From contig NZ_JADQWB010000013.1 of NCBI RefSeq assembly GCF_015704895.1, forward strand, positions 62,001-126,000: a stretch of 64,000 bases of DNA, given 5' to 3'. How positions within the stretch are numbered: the stretch's first letter is position 1; each line of letters opens with the position of its first letter. The position numbers and the translations under genes are program-made. Source of the DNA: Agrobacterium leguminum (lineage in GTDB: Bacteria; Pseudomonadota; Alphaproteobacteria; Rhizobiales; Rhizobiaceae). Below the pieces are notes generated by a model, which saw nothing but the letters and a program-made list of their open reading frames with translations, had not been told where the DNA came from and made no database searches. Shown here piece after piece: positions 35,751-44,374 of this stretch.

Positions 35751-36812
35751 ATGGCGTCTTCACGGCCTGCCACCAATCTGAGCGCGATAGCAGCGGCACT
35801 CGGCGTGTCGGCGGCAACCGTGTCCAATGCGCTGTCGGGCAAGGGCCGCGTTTCGCCGGAGCTGGTGGAGCGCATTCGCAAGACGGCAAGCGAGCTGGGC
35901 TATGTGCCGAGCTCGGCGGGCAGGGCGCTGCGCACCGGCAGAAGCGGTGTTCTGGGGCTGGTTCTGCCGGATATTGCCAATCCTCTCTTTCCGCAGATTG
36001 CGCAGGCCATCGAAAAGGCGGCCGTCACTGCCGGTTACGGCGTGCTGATCGCCGACTCGCGCGGCGAGATCGCCATGCAGACGGATGCGATCAACCGGCT
36101 GATCGAGCGCGGTGTGGATGGCATGGTCATCGTTCCCCGCCGCGGCACGCGTATCGCCGATGTCGATTGCCCTGTTGCGGTGATCGACAGCCCCTCGACG
36201 CCCGGCAACACGGTCGCCGCCGACCATTGGGATGGCGGCCGGCAGGTGGGCGAATATCTGGCCGGGCTTGGCCATCGCAAGGTGGTGCTGGTGGGCAAGA
36301 ACCGCGATTCCAACGTGCAGAACGACCGTCTTGGCGGCATTCGCGATGGTCTTGGCAAGGCGTGCGTGACGCAGACGCTCTGGGTGGACGCCATTGAACA
36401 GGCGGGCGGTGCGGGTTGCCGGCTTGGTCTTGCAGAAAAGGTTGCCGAAGGTTTTACCGCCTTTGCCGCCGTATCCGATCTGCATGCGCTGCGCGTGCTC
36501 ACCGAATTGCAGCGCGAGGGCATCGAAGTGCCGGAAGAGGCCAGTGTCACCGGCTTCGACGATCTCATCTTTTCCGCCGTGGTCACTCCGCCCTTGACGA
36601 CCATGCGCATGGATATGGGCCGCATCGCCGATCTCGCCGTCGGCGCGCTGCTGCGCGCAATCGACGGCGCAGGCGAAAACGGCGTCGCCGTCGATGTGAC
36701 GGCGGATATCTCGAAAGTACCGATGGCGCTGATCATGCGCGGCTCCACCGGCAAGGCAAAGCATGATGCGATTGAAGCCAAAAAAACGACAGCAGGAGAA
36801 CTCACACCATGA
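35751..36812 (+). CDS. LacI family repressor of the purine-salvage operon
   Basis: A 353-residue regulator. The N-terminal helix-turn-helix and hinge read NLSAIAAALGVSAATVSNAL then SGKGRVSPELVERIRKTASE and LGYVPSSAGRALRTGRSG; a periplasmic-binding-protein-like effector domain follows (LGLVLPDIANPLFPQIAQ, VDGMVIVPRRGT, VTGFDDLIFSAVVTPPLTT). Its ATG follows an 18-bp palindrome. The stop overlaps the start of the binding-protein gene (ATGA), so regulator and transporter share one transcript. The inducer is probably a purine base or nucleoside, inferred from the downstream enzymes. Confidence 0.92.
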   Translation: MASSRPATNLSAIAAALGVSAATVSNALSGKGRVSPELVERIRKTASELGYVPSSAGRALRTGRSGVLGLVLPDIANPLFPQIAQAIEKAAVTAGYGVLIADSRGEIAMQTDAINRLIERGVDGMVIVPRRGTRIADVDCPVAVIDSPSTPGNTVAADHWDGGRQVGEYLAGLGHRKVVLVGKNRDSNVQNDRLGGIRDGLGKACVTQTLWVDAIEQAGGAGCRLGLAEKVAEGFTAFAAVSDLHALRVLTELQREGIEVPEEASVTGFDDLIFSAVVTPPLTTMRMDMGRIADLAVGALLRAIDGAGENGVAVDVTADISKVPMALIMRGSTGKAKHDAIEAKKTTAGELTP

Positions 36813-37831
36813 AAAAAATCATTCTTGCATCGGGTGCCGCCCTGATGCTGACGATGGGCGCCGCGCAGGCGCAGGACAAGACGCTGACCATCTCCGTCTA
36901 CGCCTTCGCGCAGGACGAATTCAAGGAGCTGGTCTATACGCCGTTCGAAAAGCAATGCGGCTGCAAGCTGGTTGTCGAGACCGGCAACAGCGTCGAGCGT
37001 CTGGCCAAGATGGAGGCCAACAAGGCCAATCCGGTGGTCGATCTCGCCATCGTTTCCATGGCGGATGCGCTGTCGGCCACCCGCAAGGACCTGATCCAGA
37101 AGATCGACGCTTCCAAGGTTCCGAATATCGAAAAGCTCTATGACATCGCCAAGGATCCGAATGGCGACGGCATGAGTGTCGGCGTCAATTTCTACGCCAC
37201 CTCCATCGTTTACCGCACCGACAAGATGAAGATCGACAGCTGGGCCGATCTTTTGAAGGACGGTATCGTCGACCACGTCGCCTTCCCGAATGTCACCACC
37301 AACCAGGGCCCGCCGGCGCTTTATATGCTCGGCAAGGCCATCGGCAAGGATACGCCCGATCTTTCCGGCGCCATCGAGGCCGTGGGCGAAAAGAAGGACG
37401 ATATCGTCACTTTCTACGTCAAATCCTCGCAGCTGGTGCAGTTGATGCAGCAGGAAGAAATCTGGGCAGCGCCCATCGGCCGCTTCTCCTGGGCGCCTTT
37501 CACCAAGCTCGACCTGCCGCTTGCCTGGGCAACGCCCAAGGAAGGCCAGACCGGCGGCATGAACGTGCTCGTGGTGCCGAAGGGCACGAAGAACGAAGAT
37601 CTGGCGTTGCAGTTCATGGATTTCTGGCTCTCGACCGACGTTCAGAAGGCGCTGGCCGAAAAGCTGGTGGACAGCCCGACCAACAGGGAAGTCAAGGTTT
37701 CCGACGAGGTGGCGAACAACATCACCTATGGCGACGAAACCGCAAAAAGCCTTCAGCTCATTCCTTCCGACGTGACGCTGGATAACCGCGACAAGTGGCT
37801 GTCAGAGTGGAACTCCAAGGTCGGCCAGTAA
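36809..37831 (+). CDS. ABC transporter substrate-binding protein, predicted purine/nucleoside type
   Basis: A 340-residue exported protein with a 22-residue signal peptide ending GAAQAQ. The fold pattern is that of the spermidine/putrescine and iron binding-protein group (TLTISVYAFAQDEFKELVYT, then VETGNSVERLAKMEANKANP and the C-terminal FMDFWLSTDVQKALAEKL). An AGGAGA site lies in the end of the repressor gene. The linked nucleoside hydrolase and adenine deaminase point to a purine or purine nucleoside as ligand rather than a polyamine. This substrate is inferred. Confidence 0.82.
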   Translation: MKKIILASGAALMLTMGAAQAQDKTLTISVYAFAQDEFKELVYTPFEKQCGCKLVVETGNSVERLAKMEANKANPVVDLAIVSMADALSATRKDLIQKIDASKVPNIEKLYDIAKDPNGDGMSVGVNFYATSIVYRTDKMKIDSWADLLKDGIVDHVAFPNVTTNQGPPALYMLGKAIGKDTPDLSGAIEAVGEKKDDIVTFYVKSSQLVQLMQQEEIWAAPIGRFSWAPFTKLDLPLAWATPKEGQTGGMNVLVVPKGTKNEDLALQFMDFWLSTDVQKALAEKLVDSPTNREVKVSDEVANNITYGDETAKSLQLIPSDVTLDNRDKWLSEWNSKVGQ

Positions 37832-37886
37832 GTCGTTCACCGTTTGGAATGGGGCACTGAACGTCCGTCAGGGCGGCTCCATTCCC

Positions 37887-37922
37887 GGAAAAGCGGTTCG
37901 GTCGTCCCCTGACCGCTTTTCC
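37887..37922 (+). terminator. Intercistronic hairpin after the binding-protein gene
   Basis: GGAAAAGCGGT pairs perfectly with ACCGCTTTTCC (11 bases) in the 165-base gap between the binding-protein gene and the first permease gene. Hairpins in this place commonly protect the upstream message or partly terminate transcription, giving more binding protein than permease. Since the stem ends in TTTTCC, partial termination is possible. Confidence 0.65.
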
Positions 37923-37996
37923 ACCTTCCAATTTCGCAGGCCGGTGCGTCCGGCTGCCGTAACAACCGGCCCTCAGGCCGTTCAGGGAATAAACCC

Positions 37997-38824
37997 ATGT
38001 TTCAGAACCGGGCCGAAGCGCTGGCGCTTGCCTTGCCCGCCGCAATTTTCGCGGCGGCGGTCTTTCTTGTGCCGGTCTTCATCCTGCTGTCGGAGGGCTT
38101 CCGCACCGCCGATGGCTGGACATTGTCGGCTTACGCCGATTTCTTCACCGATCCGCTGAACCAGACGGTTTTCCTGCGCACCCTGAAGCTCGGCGCGCTT
38201 GTCACCATCGTCTCGGCGGTGGTGGGTTATGCGGCGGCCTTCGCCATCGTCAACCTGTCGCAGGGGGCGAAGGGGCACGTCGTCAATCTGGTCGTGCTGC
38301 CGCTGATGATTTCGCCCGTCGCCCGCACCTATGCCTGGATCGTCATTCTGGGTCGAACCGGCATCGTCAATCAGGCACTACAGGCGGTCGGCCTCAGCGA
38401 CGGGCCGATCCGTATCCTGTTTTCCGAAACGGCCGTCTTCATCGGTCTTCTGCAATTGTTCCTGCCATTGATGATCATCTCGCTCATCAGCGCGCTGGAG
38501 AATATGCCGAAGGATACGATTGCGGCTGCCCGCGTTCTCGGCGCAAGCTGGTTTCAAGTGTTCTGGAAGGTCATCCTGCCGCTCACCAAGGAAGGGCTGG
38601 TCGTCGGCGGCACGCTGGTCTTCACCGGTTCGCTGACGGCCTATATCACGCCCGCCATTCTCGGCGGCTCGAAGGTGCTGATGCTGGAAACCCTGCTTTA
38701 CCAGCAGGTGACGGTTTCCAACAATTTCGTCTCCGCCAGCGTCATCGCCTTCATCCTGATCGTCATGAGCTTTGCCGCCAATATCCTCTTGAAGCGCATC
38801 GCCACCGCAAGGAACAAGAAATGA
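37997..38824 (+). CDS. ABC transporter permease (PotB type) of the purine importer
   Basis: A 275-residue inner membrane protein with about six membrane segments. The cytoplasmic EAA loop that touches the ATPase reads NMPKDTIAAARVLGASWFQVFWKVILPLT. The family is the permease group of spermidine/putrescine and related importers. It overlaps the second permease by 4 bases (ATGA). Confidence 0.9.
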   Translation: MFQNRAEALALALPAAIFAAAVFLVPVFILLSEGFRTADGWTLSAYADFFTDPLNQTVFLRTLKLGALVTIVSAVVGYAAAFAIVNLSQGAKGHVVNLVVLPLMISPVARTYAWIVILGRTGIVNQALQAVGLSDGPIRILFSETAVFIGLLQLFLPLMIISLISALENMPKDTIAAARVLGASWFQVFWKVILPLTKEGLVVGGTLVFTGSLTAYITPAILGGSKVLMLETLLYQQVTVSNNFVSASVIAFILIVMSFAANILLKRIATARNKK

Positions 38825-39600
38825 CCCGGCAGCTCTTCATTCCGCTCACGCTTCTGCTTGTCGTCGGTTTCCTGATCGGGCCGTTCCTCATCATCGTCGC
38901 GGCCTCGTTTTCGGCCGGCGATACGCTCGCCTTTCCGCCGCAGGGCTTTTCGCTGAAATGGATCGCCAAGGTCTTTACCGTTGAGAGCTTCCGCGAAAGC
39001 TTTGCGATGTCGATGTTCCTCGCCATCGGCGGCACGTTTGCGGCGCTCATCCTCGGCATTCCCGCCTCCTACGCCATGTCGCGCTACAAGCTGCCTTTTG
39101 CCGAGACGGTGCGCACCATCGTTTCCGCGCCGATCATCGTGCCCGGCATCATCGTGGGTCTCGCGCTGCTGCGTTATTTCGTCGTGCCCTTCGGCATCGG
39201 CATCACGCTTGCTTTGTTTCTCGCCCACACCGCGCTCATCCTGCCCTATGCGGTGCGGGTGGTGTCGGCCAGCCTCAACAATCTGCGCTCGGATATCGAG
39301 GAGGCGGCGGTGCTGCTCGGCTCGTCGCGGGTCGGGGCGTTTTTCCGCGTCGTGCTGCCGAATATTCGCGGCGGCATTCTCTCAGCCTTCATTCTCGGTT
39401 TCGTAACGAGCTTCAACCAGGTGCCGGTGTCGCTGTTCCTGTCGGGCCCCGGCGTTCGCACGCTGCCCATCGACATGCTGGGCTACATGGAAATCGTCTT
39501 CGATCCCTCCGTTGCAGCCCTTTCTTCGCTGCTCGCCTTCCTTTCCATCGGCATCGTCTTCATGGCCGAACGTTTTCTGGGGTTCTCCCGTTATGTCTGA
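38821..39600 (+). CDS. ABC transporter permease (PotC type) of the purine importer
   Basis: A 259-residue inner membrane protein with about six membrane segments and an EAA loop (LRSDIEEAAVLLGSSRVGAFF then RVVLPNIRGG). It pairs with the preceding permease. Its end overlaps the ATPase gene start by 8 bases. Confidence 0.9.
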   Translation: MTRQLFIPLTLLLVVGFLIGPFLIIVAASFSAGDTLAFPPQGFSLKWIAKVFTVESFRESFAMSMFLAIGGTFAALILGIPASYAMSRYKLPFAETVRTIVSAPIIVPGIIVGLALLRYFVVPFGIGITLALFLAHTALILPYAVRVVSASLNNLRSDIEEAAVLLGSSRVGAFFRVVLPNIRGGILSAFILGFVTSFNQVPVSLFLSGPGVRTLPIDMLGYMEIVFDPSVAALSSLLAFLSIGIVFMAERFLGFSRYV

Positions 39601-40618
39601 CGCAAATTACCTTTCGCTCCAAAAAGTCTCGCTCGCTTATGGCAACAGCATTGCCGTCAAGGAACTCGATCTAAATATCCGCAAGGGCGAGCTGCTCGCG
39701 CTTCTGGGGCCTTCCGGCTGCGGCAAGACCACGACGATGCGCGCCATTGCCGGGCTGATGCCGGTGGCGGGCGGGCGCATCGATCTCGATGGGGCAGACA
39801 TTACCCGGGTGGCCGCGAACAAGCGCGCCGTGGGTCTGGTGTTCCAGTCCTATGCGCTCTTCCCGCATCTGACGGTTTACGAAAACGTCGCCTTCGGCCT
39901 GAAGCTCAAGGGCATGAGCGGCAAGGCGCTGGAAGACAAGGTCGCCTCCGGCCTGAAATCGGTGGGCTTGTCCAGCTTCGCCTCGCGAAAGCCTGCGGAG
40001 CTTTCCGGCGGCCAGCAGCAGCGCGTGGCGCTGGCGCGCTCCATGGTCATGGAACCGAAGGTGCTTTTGCTCGATGAGCCGCTCTCCAACCTCGATGCCC
40101 GCCTCAGGCTTGAAATGCGCACCGAATTGCAGCGCGTGCAGAAGGAAACCGGCGTGACGATGATCTTCGTCACCCATGACCAGATCGAGGCTTTGGCGCT
40201 CGCCGACCGCATTGTCGTCATGAAGGGCGGCAAGATTGAGCAGATCGGCACGCCGGAAGATATCTACAACGCGCCGGTTTCGTCCTTCGTGGCGGATTTC
40301 GTCGGCTTCGAAAACATCTTCGCGCTGGAAGGCGGCGCGTTGAAAACCGCAAACGGCACAACACCGCTTCCCGGACCAGTCCTTTCAGCATCCGGACTGG
40401 CCTGGCGGCCGCGCATGGTCACCCTCGGTTCAGGTCCTTTCCAGGGAACCGTGCGCGGCACCTCCTTTGCCGGCAACAGCCGCGAATATCTGCTCGATAC
40501 GCCGCTCGGCCCCATCAAGGCGGAAACGGACGCCGCCCTGACCTCCCACGCAATCGGCGATACGCTCGCCTTCGACCTGCCGGTCGAAAAGGCGGCAAGC
40601 CTCAAGGTGTTCAACTGA
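39593..40618 (+). CDS. ABC transporter ATPase (PotA type) of the purine importer
   Basis: A 341-residue ATPase. Walker A GPSGCGKTTTMRAI, signature LSGGQQQRVALARS, Walker B VLLLDEPLSNLDARLR and switch FVTHDQIEAL are complete, and the C-terminal third is a TOBE-type regulatory domain (GLAWRPRMVTLGSGPFQGTV). The start at 39593 begins MSDANYLSLQKVSLAYG; an earlier in-frame ATG would lie deep in the permease gene. It is followed 2 bases later by the nucleoside hydrolase gene. Confidence 0.93.
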   Translation: MSDANYLSLQKVSLAYGNSIAVKELDLNIRKGELLALLGPSGCGKTTTMRAIAGLMPVAGGRIDLDGADITRVAANKRAVGLVFQSYALFPHLTVYENVAFGLKLKGMSGKALEDKVASGLKSVGLSSFASRKPAELSGGQQQRVALARSMVMEPKVLLLDEPLSNLDARLRLEMRTELQRVQKETGVTMIFVTHDQIEALALADRIVVMKGGKIEQIGTPEDIYNAPVSSFVADFVGFENIFALEGGALKTANGTTPLPGPVLSASGLAWRPRMVTLGSGPFQGTVRGTSFAGNSREYLLDTPLGPIKAETDAALTSHAIGDTLAFDLPVEKAASLKVFN

Positions 40619-40620
40619 CC

Positions 40621-41541
40621 ATGGGTGTATGGATCGATACCGATATGGGCTTTGACGACATCGCCGCCATCATGGTGGTGCAATCGTCGGGCCTTGCCAT
40701 CGACGGCATTTCGCTGGTCTTCGGCAACACGACGCTTCTGGCGGTCTGCCGCAACGCTGCAGGCGCCGTCTCAGCCTTCGGCTGGTCGATGCCGATCCAT
40801 CGGGGCCGCGCCATGCCGGTGCTGGGCGCGCTCGAAACCGCGCAATGCATTCTGGGCGATAACGGCATTCCGACCGTCGGCCAAAGCCTGCCGGATGCGC
40901 CTGCCGTGCCGAACAGCGATGCCTTTGCCGCGCTCTGCGGCTGGCTGGAGGGGGAAGGCGAAAAGCGCCTTCTCGCACTCGGACCGCTCACCAATATCGC
41001 CGCTCTGTGCCTTGCCCGGCCCGATCTTGCCGCAAAAATTTCCGATCTCACCTGGATGGGTGGCGGCGTGACCAGCGGCAACCACACAGCCTCGGCCGAA
41101 TTCAACGCCTTTGCCGATCCGGAAGCGCTGGCGATCGTGCTCTCCCACGGCCTGCCGTTGCGCATGGTCGATCTGGACGCCTGCCGCAAAGTCACCGCGT
41201 CGCCGGCCGATGTGCTGCCGATCCGCAATGCCGGCGGCAGGAATGCCGGGCTGATCGCCGATCTGCTGGAAGGGTTTATCGGCATCGCCACCAGCCGTGG
41301 CAGAGCCGCCATGGCGCTTTACGATCCCGTGGCCGGCGTCGCATTCGCCTCCGGTCTCATCGGGTGGCGTCATGCGCGGATTGATGTCGAGCTTCAGGCG
41401 ACGCTGACGCGTGGGCGAACCGTGGTCGAGACGCGCGCTCAGAAAGCGAAAGCCTTCAACGCGCATTTCGCCGAAACGGTGGATGCCGAAGGTGCGAAGA
41501 CGGCGATTCTCGAGGCGCTGCGCCGGGAGGCCGCCCGATGA
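40621..41541 (+). CDS. Inosine/uridine-preferring nucleoside hydrolase family
   Basis: A 306-residue hydrolase that splits nucleosides into base and ribose. The N-terminal calcium-binding motif is DTDMGFDD, close to the family DTDxGxDD. Other features are LALGPLTNIAALCLARPDL, LTWMGGG, and AEFNAFADPEALAIVLSHG, with a C-terminal aspartate in ALYDPVAGVAF. It lies between the importer ATPase and adenine deaminase, so imported nucleosides could be cut and adenine deaminated. There is no good ribosome site of its own, and coupling to the ATPase gene is likely. Confidence 0.9.
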   Translation: MGVWIDTDMGFDDIAAIMVVQSSGLAIDGISLVFGNTTLLAVCRNAAGAVSAFGWSMPIHRGRAMPVLGALETAQCILGDNGIPTVGQSLPDAPAVPNSDAFAALCGWLEGEGEKRLLALGPLTNIAALCLARPDLAAKISDLTWMGGGVTSGNHTASAEFNAFADPEALAIVLSHGLPLRMVDLDACRKVTASPADVLPIRNAGGRNAGLIADLLEGFIGIATSRGRAAMALYDPVAGVAFASGLIGWRHARIDVELQATLTRGRTVVETRAQKAKAFNAHFAETVDAEGAKTAILEALRREAAR

Positions 41542-43331
41542 ACGTGAACTCTTCGACACGCGAGCCTGCCGATCTCACCGATGATGCGCTGCGCAGCCGC
41601 GCGGTCGCCGCCGCACGCGGCGATGCGCCTTTCGATGTTCTCATCACCGGCGGAACATTGGTGGATGTGGTGACGGGAGAGCTTCGCGCCGCCGATATCG
41701 GCATCGTCGGCGCTCTGATCGCCAGCGTGCACGAGCGGGCAAGCCGGAGCGACGCTGCACGGATCATCGATGCGGCAGGCGCCTATATCTCACCCGGTCT
41801 CATCGACACGCATATGCATATTGAAAGCTCGATGGTTACACCGGCCGTCTATGCGGCGGCCGTGGTCGCCCGTGGCGTTACCACCATCGTCTGGGACCCG
41901 CATGAATTCGGCAATGTGCACGGTGTGGAAGGGGTGCGCTGGGCGGCGAAATCCATCGAAAACTTGCCGCTGCGCGCCATTCTGCTTGCACCGTCGTCAG
42001 TGCCGTCAGCACCGGGGCTGGAGCGCGGCGGCGCAGATTTCGACGCCGGAATTCTCGCTGATATCCTCTCCTGGCCGCAGGTCGGCGGTGTTGCGGAAAT
42101 CATGAACATGCGCGGCGTCATCGAGCGCGATCCGCGCATGAGCGGTATCGTGCAGGCCGGGCTTGCCTCGGAAAAGCTGGTCTGCGGCCATGCACGCGGC
42201 CTGAAGGGCGCTGATCTCAATGCCTTCATGGCGGCGGGCGTTTCTTCCGATCACGAGCTGGTCTCGGGCGAAGACCTGATGACGAAACTGCGGGCAGGAA
42301 TGACCATCGAGCTGCGCGGCTCGCACGATCACCTGCTGCCTGAATTCGTGGAAGCTCTGAATACGCTCGGCCACCTGCCGCAGACGGTGACGCTCTGTAC
42401 CGACGACGTCTTCCCTGACGATCTGCTGCAGGGCGGTGGGCTTGACGATGTGGTGCGCCGTCTTGTCCGTTATGGCCTGAAGCCCGAATGGGCGCTGCGC
42501 GCCGCAACGCTCAATGCCGCGCAAAGGCTCGGCCGTGCCGATCTCGGCCTCATCGCCGCCGGCCGCCGCGCCGATATCGTCGTCTTTGAGGATCTGAGCG
42601 GTTTTGCCGCCCGCCACGTTCTGGCCTCGGGCAGGGCGGTTGCGGAAGGCGGGCATATGCTCGTCGACATTCCGGCCTGCGATGCGGCGGCGCTCGAAGG
42701 CTCGATGAAACTGCCGCTGCGCGCAGCCGATGATTTTCGGGTTGCCTGCGAAGGCGCGAAGGTGCGCCTCGCCACCATCGACCGCCCGCGCTTCACGCAA
42801 TGGGGCGAGGCGGAAGCCGATGGGAAGGACGGTTTCGTCGTTCCGCCCGAAGGTGCGACGATGATTTCCGTCACCCATCGCCACGGCATGGCCGAGCCGA
42901 TCACCAGAACCGGCTTTCTCACCGGCTGGGGAAACTGGAACGGCGCCTTCGCCACCACCGTCTCGCATGACAGCCACAACCTCACCGTTTTTGGTGGCAA
43001 TGCCGAGGACATGGCGCTGGCCGCTAATGCGGTGATAAAAGCGGGCGGCGGCATGGCCGTTGCCTCAGAGGGCAAGGTGACCGCACTTCTCCCGTTGCCG
43101 CTTTCCGGCCTCGTTTCCGATGCCCCGCTTGAAGACGTGGCAAAGGCTTTCGAAGAATTGCGCGAAGCCGTCGGCAGGGTGGTGGAATGGCAGCCGCCCT
43201 ATCTCGTCTTCAAGGCCTGCTTCGGCGCCACGCTCGCCTGCAATATCGGCCCGCACCAGACAGATATGGGCATTGCCGATGTGTTGACGGGCAGGGTGAT
43301 GGAAAGCCCGGTGATTGCCGTTCTCGAATAG
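41538..43331 (+). CDS. ade: Adenine deaminase
   Basis: A 597-residue amidohydrolase-superfamily enzyme that turns adenine into hypoxanthine and ammonia. Metal-binding and family motifs are PGLIDTHMHIESSMVTP, TTIVWDPHEFGNVHG, VCGHARGLKGADLNAFMAAG and SSDHELVSGEDL, followed by the C-terminal domain with GFVVPPEGATMISVTHRHG and the late SHDSHNLTVFGG. The length is normal for AdeC-type enzymes. The start overlaps the nucleoside hydrolase stop (ATGA). It is the last gene of the purine operon. Confidence 0.95.
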   Translation: MNVNSSTREPADLTDDALRSRAVAAARGDAPFDVLITGGTLVDVVTGELRAADIGIVGALIASVHERASRSDAARIIDAAGAYISPGLIDTHMHIESSMVTPAVYAAAVVARGVTTIVWDPHEFGNVHGVEGVRWAAKSIENLPLRAILLAPSSVPSAPGLERGGADFDAGILADILSWPQVGGVAEIMNMRGVIERDPRMSGIVQAGLASEKLVCGHARGLKGADLNAFMAAGVSSDHELVSGEDLMTKLRAGMTIELRGSHDHLLPEFVEALNTLGHLPQTVTLCTDDVFPDDLLQGGGLDDVVRRLVRYGLKPEWALRAATLNAAQRLGRADLGLIAAGRRADIVVFEDLSGFAARHVLASGRAVAEGGHMLVDIPACDAAALEGSMKLPLRAADDFRVACEGAKVRLATIDRPRFTQWGEAEADGKDGFVVPPEGATMISVTHRHGMAEPITRTGFLTGWGNWNGAFATTVSHDSHNLTVFGGNAEDMALAANAVIKAGGGMAVASEGKVTALLPLPLSGLVSDAPLEDVAKAFEELREAVGRVVEWQPPYLVFKACFGATLACNIGPHQTDMGIADVLTGRVMESPVIAVLE

Positions 43332-43336
43332 CGGCG

Positions 43337-43356
43337 GCCCGCATCTGCGGGCTGCG
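43337..43356 (+). terminator. Short hairpin between ade and the convergent lysR gene
   Basis: GCCCGCA and TGCGGGC form a compact stem 6 bases after the ade stop, followed by TGCGG and then TTT. The neighbouring lysR gene ends at 43359 on the other strand, so it may act for both. Confidence 0.55.
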
Positions 43357-43358
43357 GT

Positions 43359-44282
43359 TTATTCGACGGTGGGCGCATCAGGCGTCTGTGTTTCGCGCGC
43401 GGCAATGCGCGCCGCCAACACGAAATTCTTCACCACCGGCGATGTCGTTCCGCGCCGATAGGCGAGCGATATGGAAAGCTGCGGCGGCGGGCCGCTGGAG
43501 GGTAATAGGACGATGTTCTGCATTTTGACCTGCGCGACGGATTCCGGAAGGAGGGAAACCCCGAGTTCGGCCGCGACCAGCGACAATATCGAGGCGATTT
43601 GCGGCGCCGCCGGCCCGAGGCGCGGCGTGAAACCGGCCTCCTGGCAGGCTTTTATCGATGCATCGTGAAGGCTGGTGCCGACGTTGCGTGGCGTCAGAAT
43701 GAAAGGGTCGTCGCGCAATTCCATCAGGTCTATGGCGGTGCCGCGCCGCGCGAGCGGATGGGATGCCGGCAGGGCGACCAGAAGCGGTTCGTCGGTGAGC
43801 ACTTCCTCGAGCAATGTATCGGGATCGGATTGAGAAGGGCGCAAAAGCGCCACGTCCAGCCGATCTTCGAGCAGGGCCGGCGTCAACGCCAGGGCAGCAG
43901 CCTCCATCACCTGAAGTTCCACGTCGGGATATTGGCGTCTGTAGGTGCGGATGCAGGCCGGAACCAGAGGGTTGAGCGCCGCCGTGCCGGTAACGCCTAT
44001 TCTCAGAATGCCGGTTTCGCCGGCCGCCGCCCTGCGTGCGAGCCGGACACCTTCGCCCACCTGATGCGGAATATGGGTCACCGCTGCACGAAAGGCATGG
44101 CCCGCCGGTGTCAGTTCCGCGCCATGCGCGAGACGCCGGAACAGCCGCACGCCGATTTCCTGTTCCAGAACCTTTATCTGCTGGCTGAGCGGCGGCTGCG
44201 CGATTCCCAGATGTTCTGCCGCCCGTGTAAAACTGCCTTCATTGGCGATGGCCAGAAAATAGCGGATGTGCCTGAGTTCCAT
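43359..44282 (-). CDS. LysR family regulator, divergent from an MFS transporter
   Basis: A 307-residue LysR regulator with the N-terminal HTH MELRHIRYFLAIANEGSFTR and LGIAQPPLSQQIKVLEQEIG, and an effector domain including GVTGTAALNPLVPACIRTYR and ILSLVAAELGVSLLPESV. This resembles the BenM/CatM-type group by its HTH. The start at 44282 begins at the conserved MELR; an ATG at 44318 adds 12 residues with no support. It is transcribed away from the MFS gene, its likely target. The effector is unknown. Confidence 0.9.
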   Translation of the reverse strand: MELRHIRYFLAIANEGSFTRAAEHLGIAQPPLSQQIKVLEQEIGVRLFRRLAHGAELTPAGHAFRAAVTHIPHQVGEGVRLARRAAAGETGILRIGVTGTAALNPLVPACIRTYRRQYPDVELQVMEAAALALTPALLEDRLDVALLRPSQSDPDTLLEEVLTDEPLLVALPASHPLARRGTAIDLMELRDDPFILTPRNVGTSLHDASIKACQEAGFTPRLGPAAPQIASILSLVAAELGVSLLPESVAQVKMQNIVLLPSSGPPPQLSISLAYRRGTTSPVVKNFVLAARIAARETQTPDAPTVE

Positions 44283-44374
44283 GATATTAGATCCAGATAT
44301 GATGGGAACGCCTTCCATATATTAGAATGAAAGACGGAGCTGCGCTATAGCTGGGAGCGAAAAGGACAAACCCG

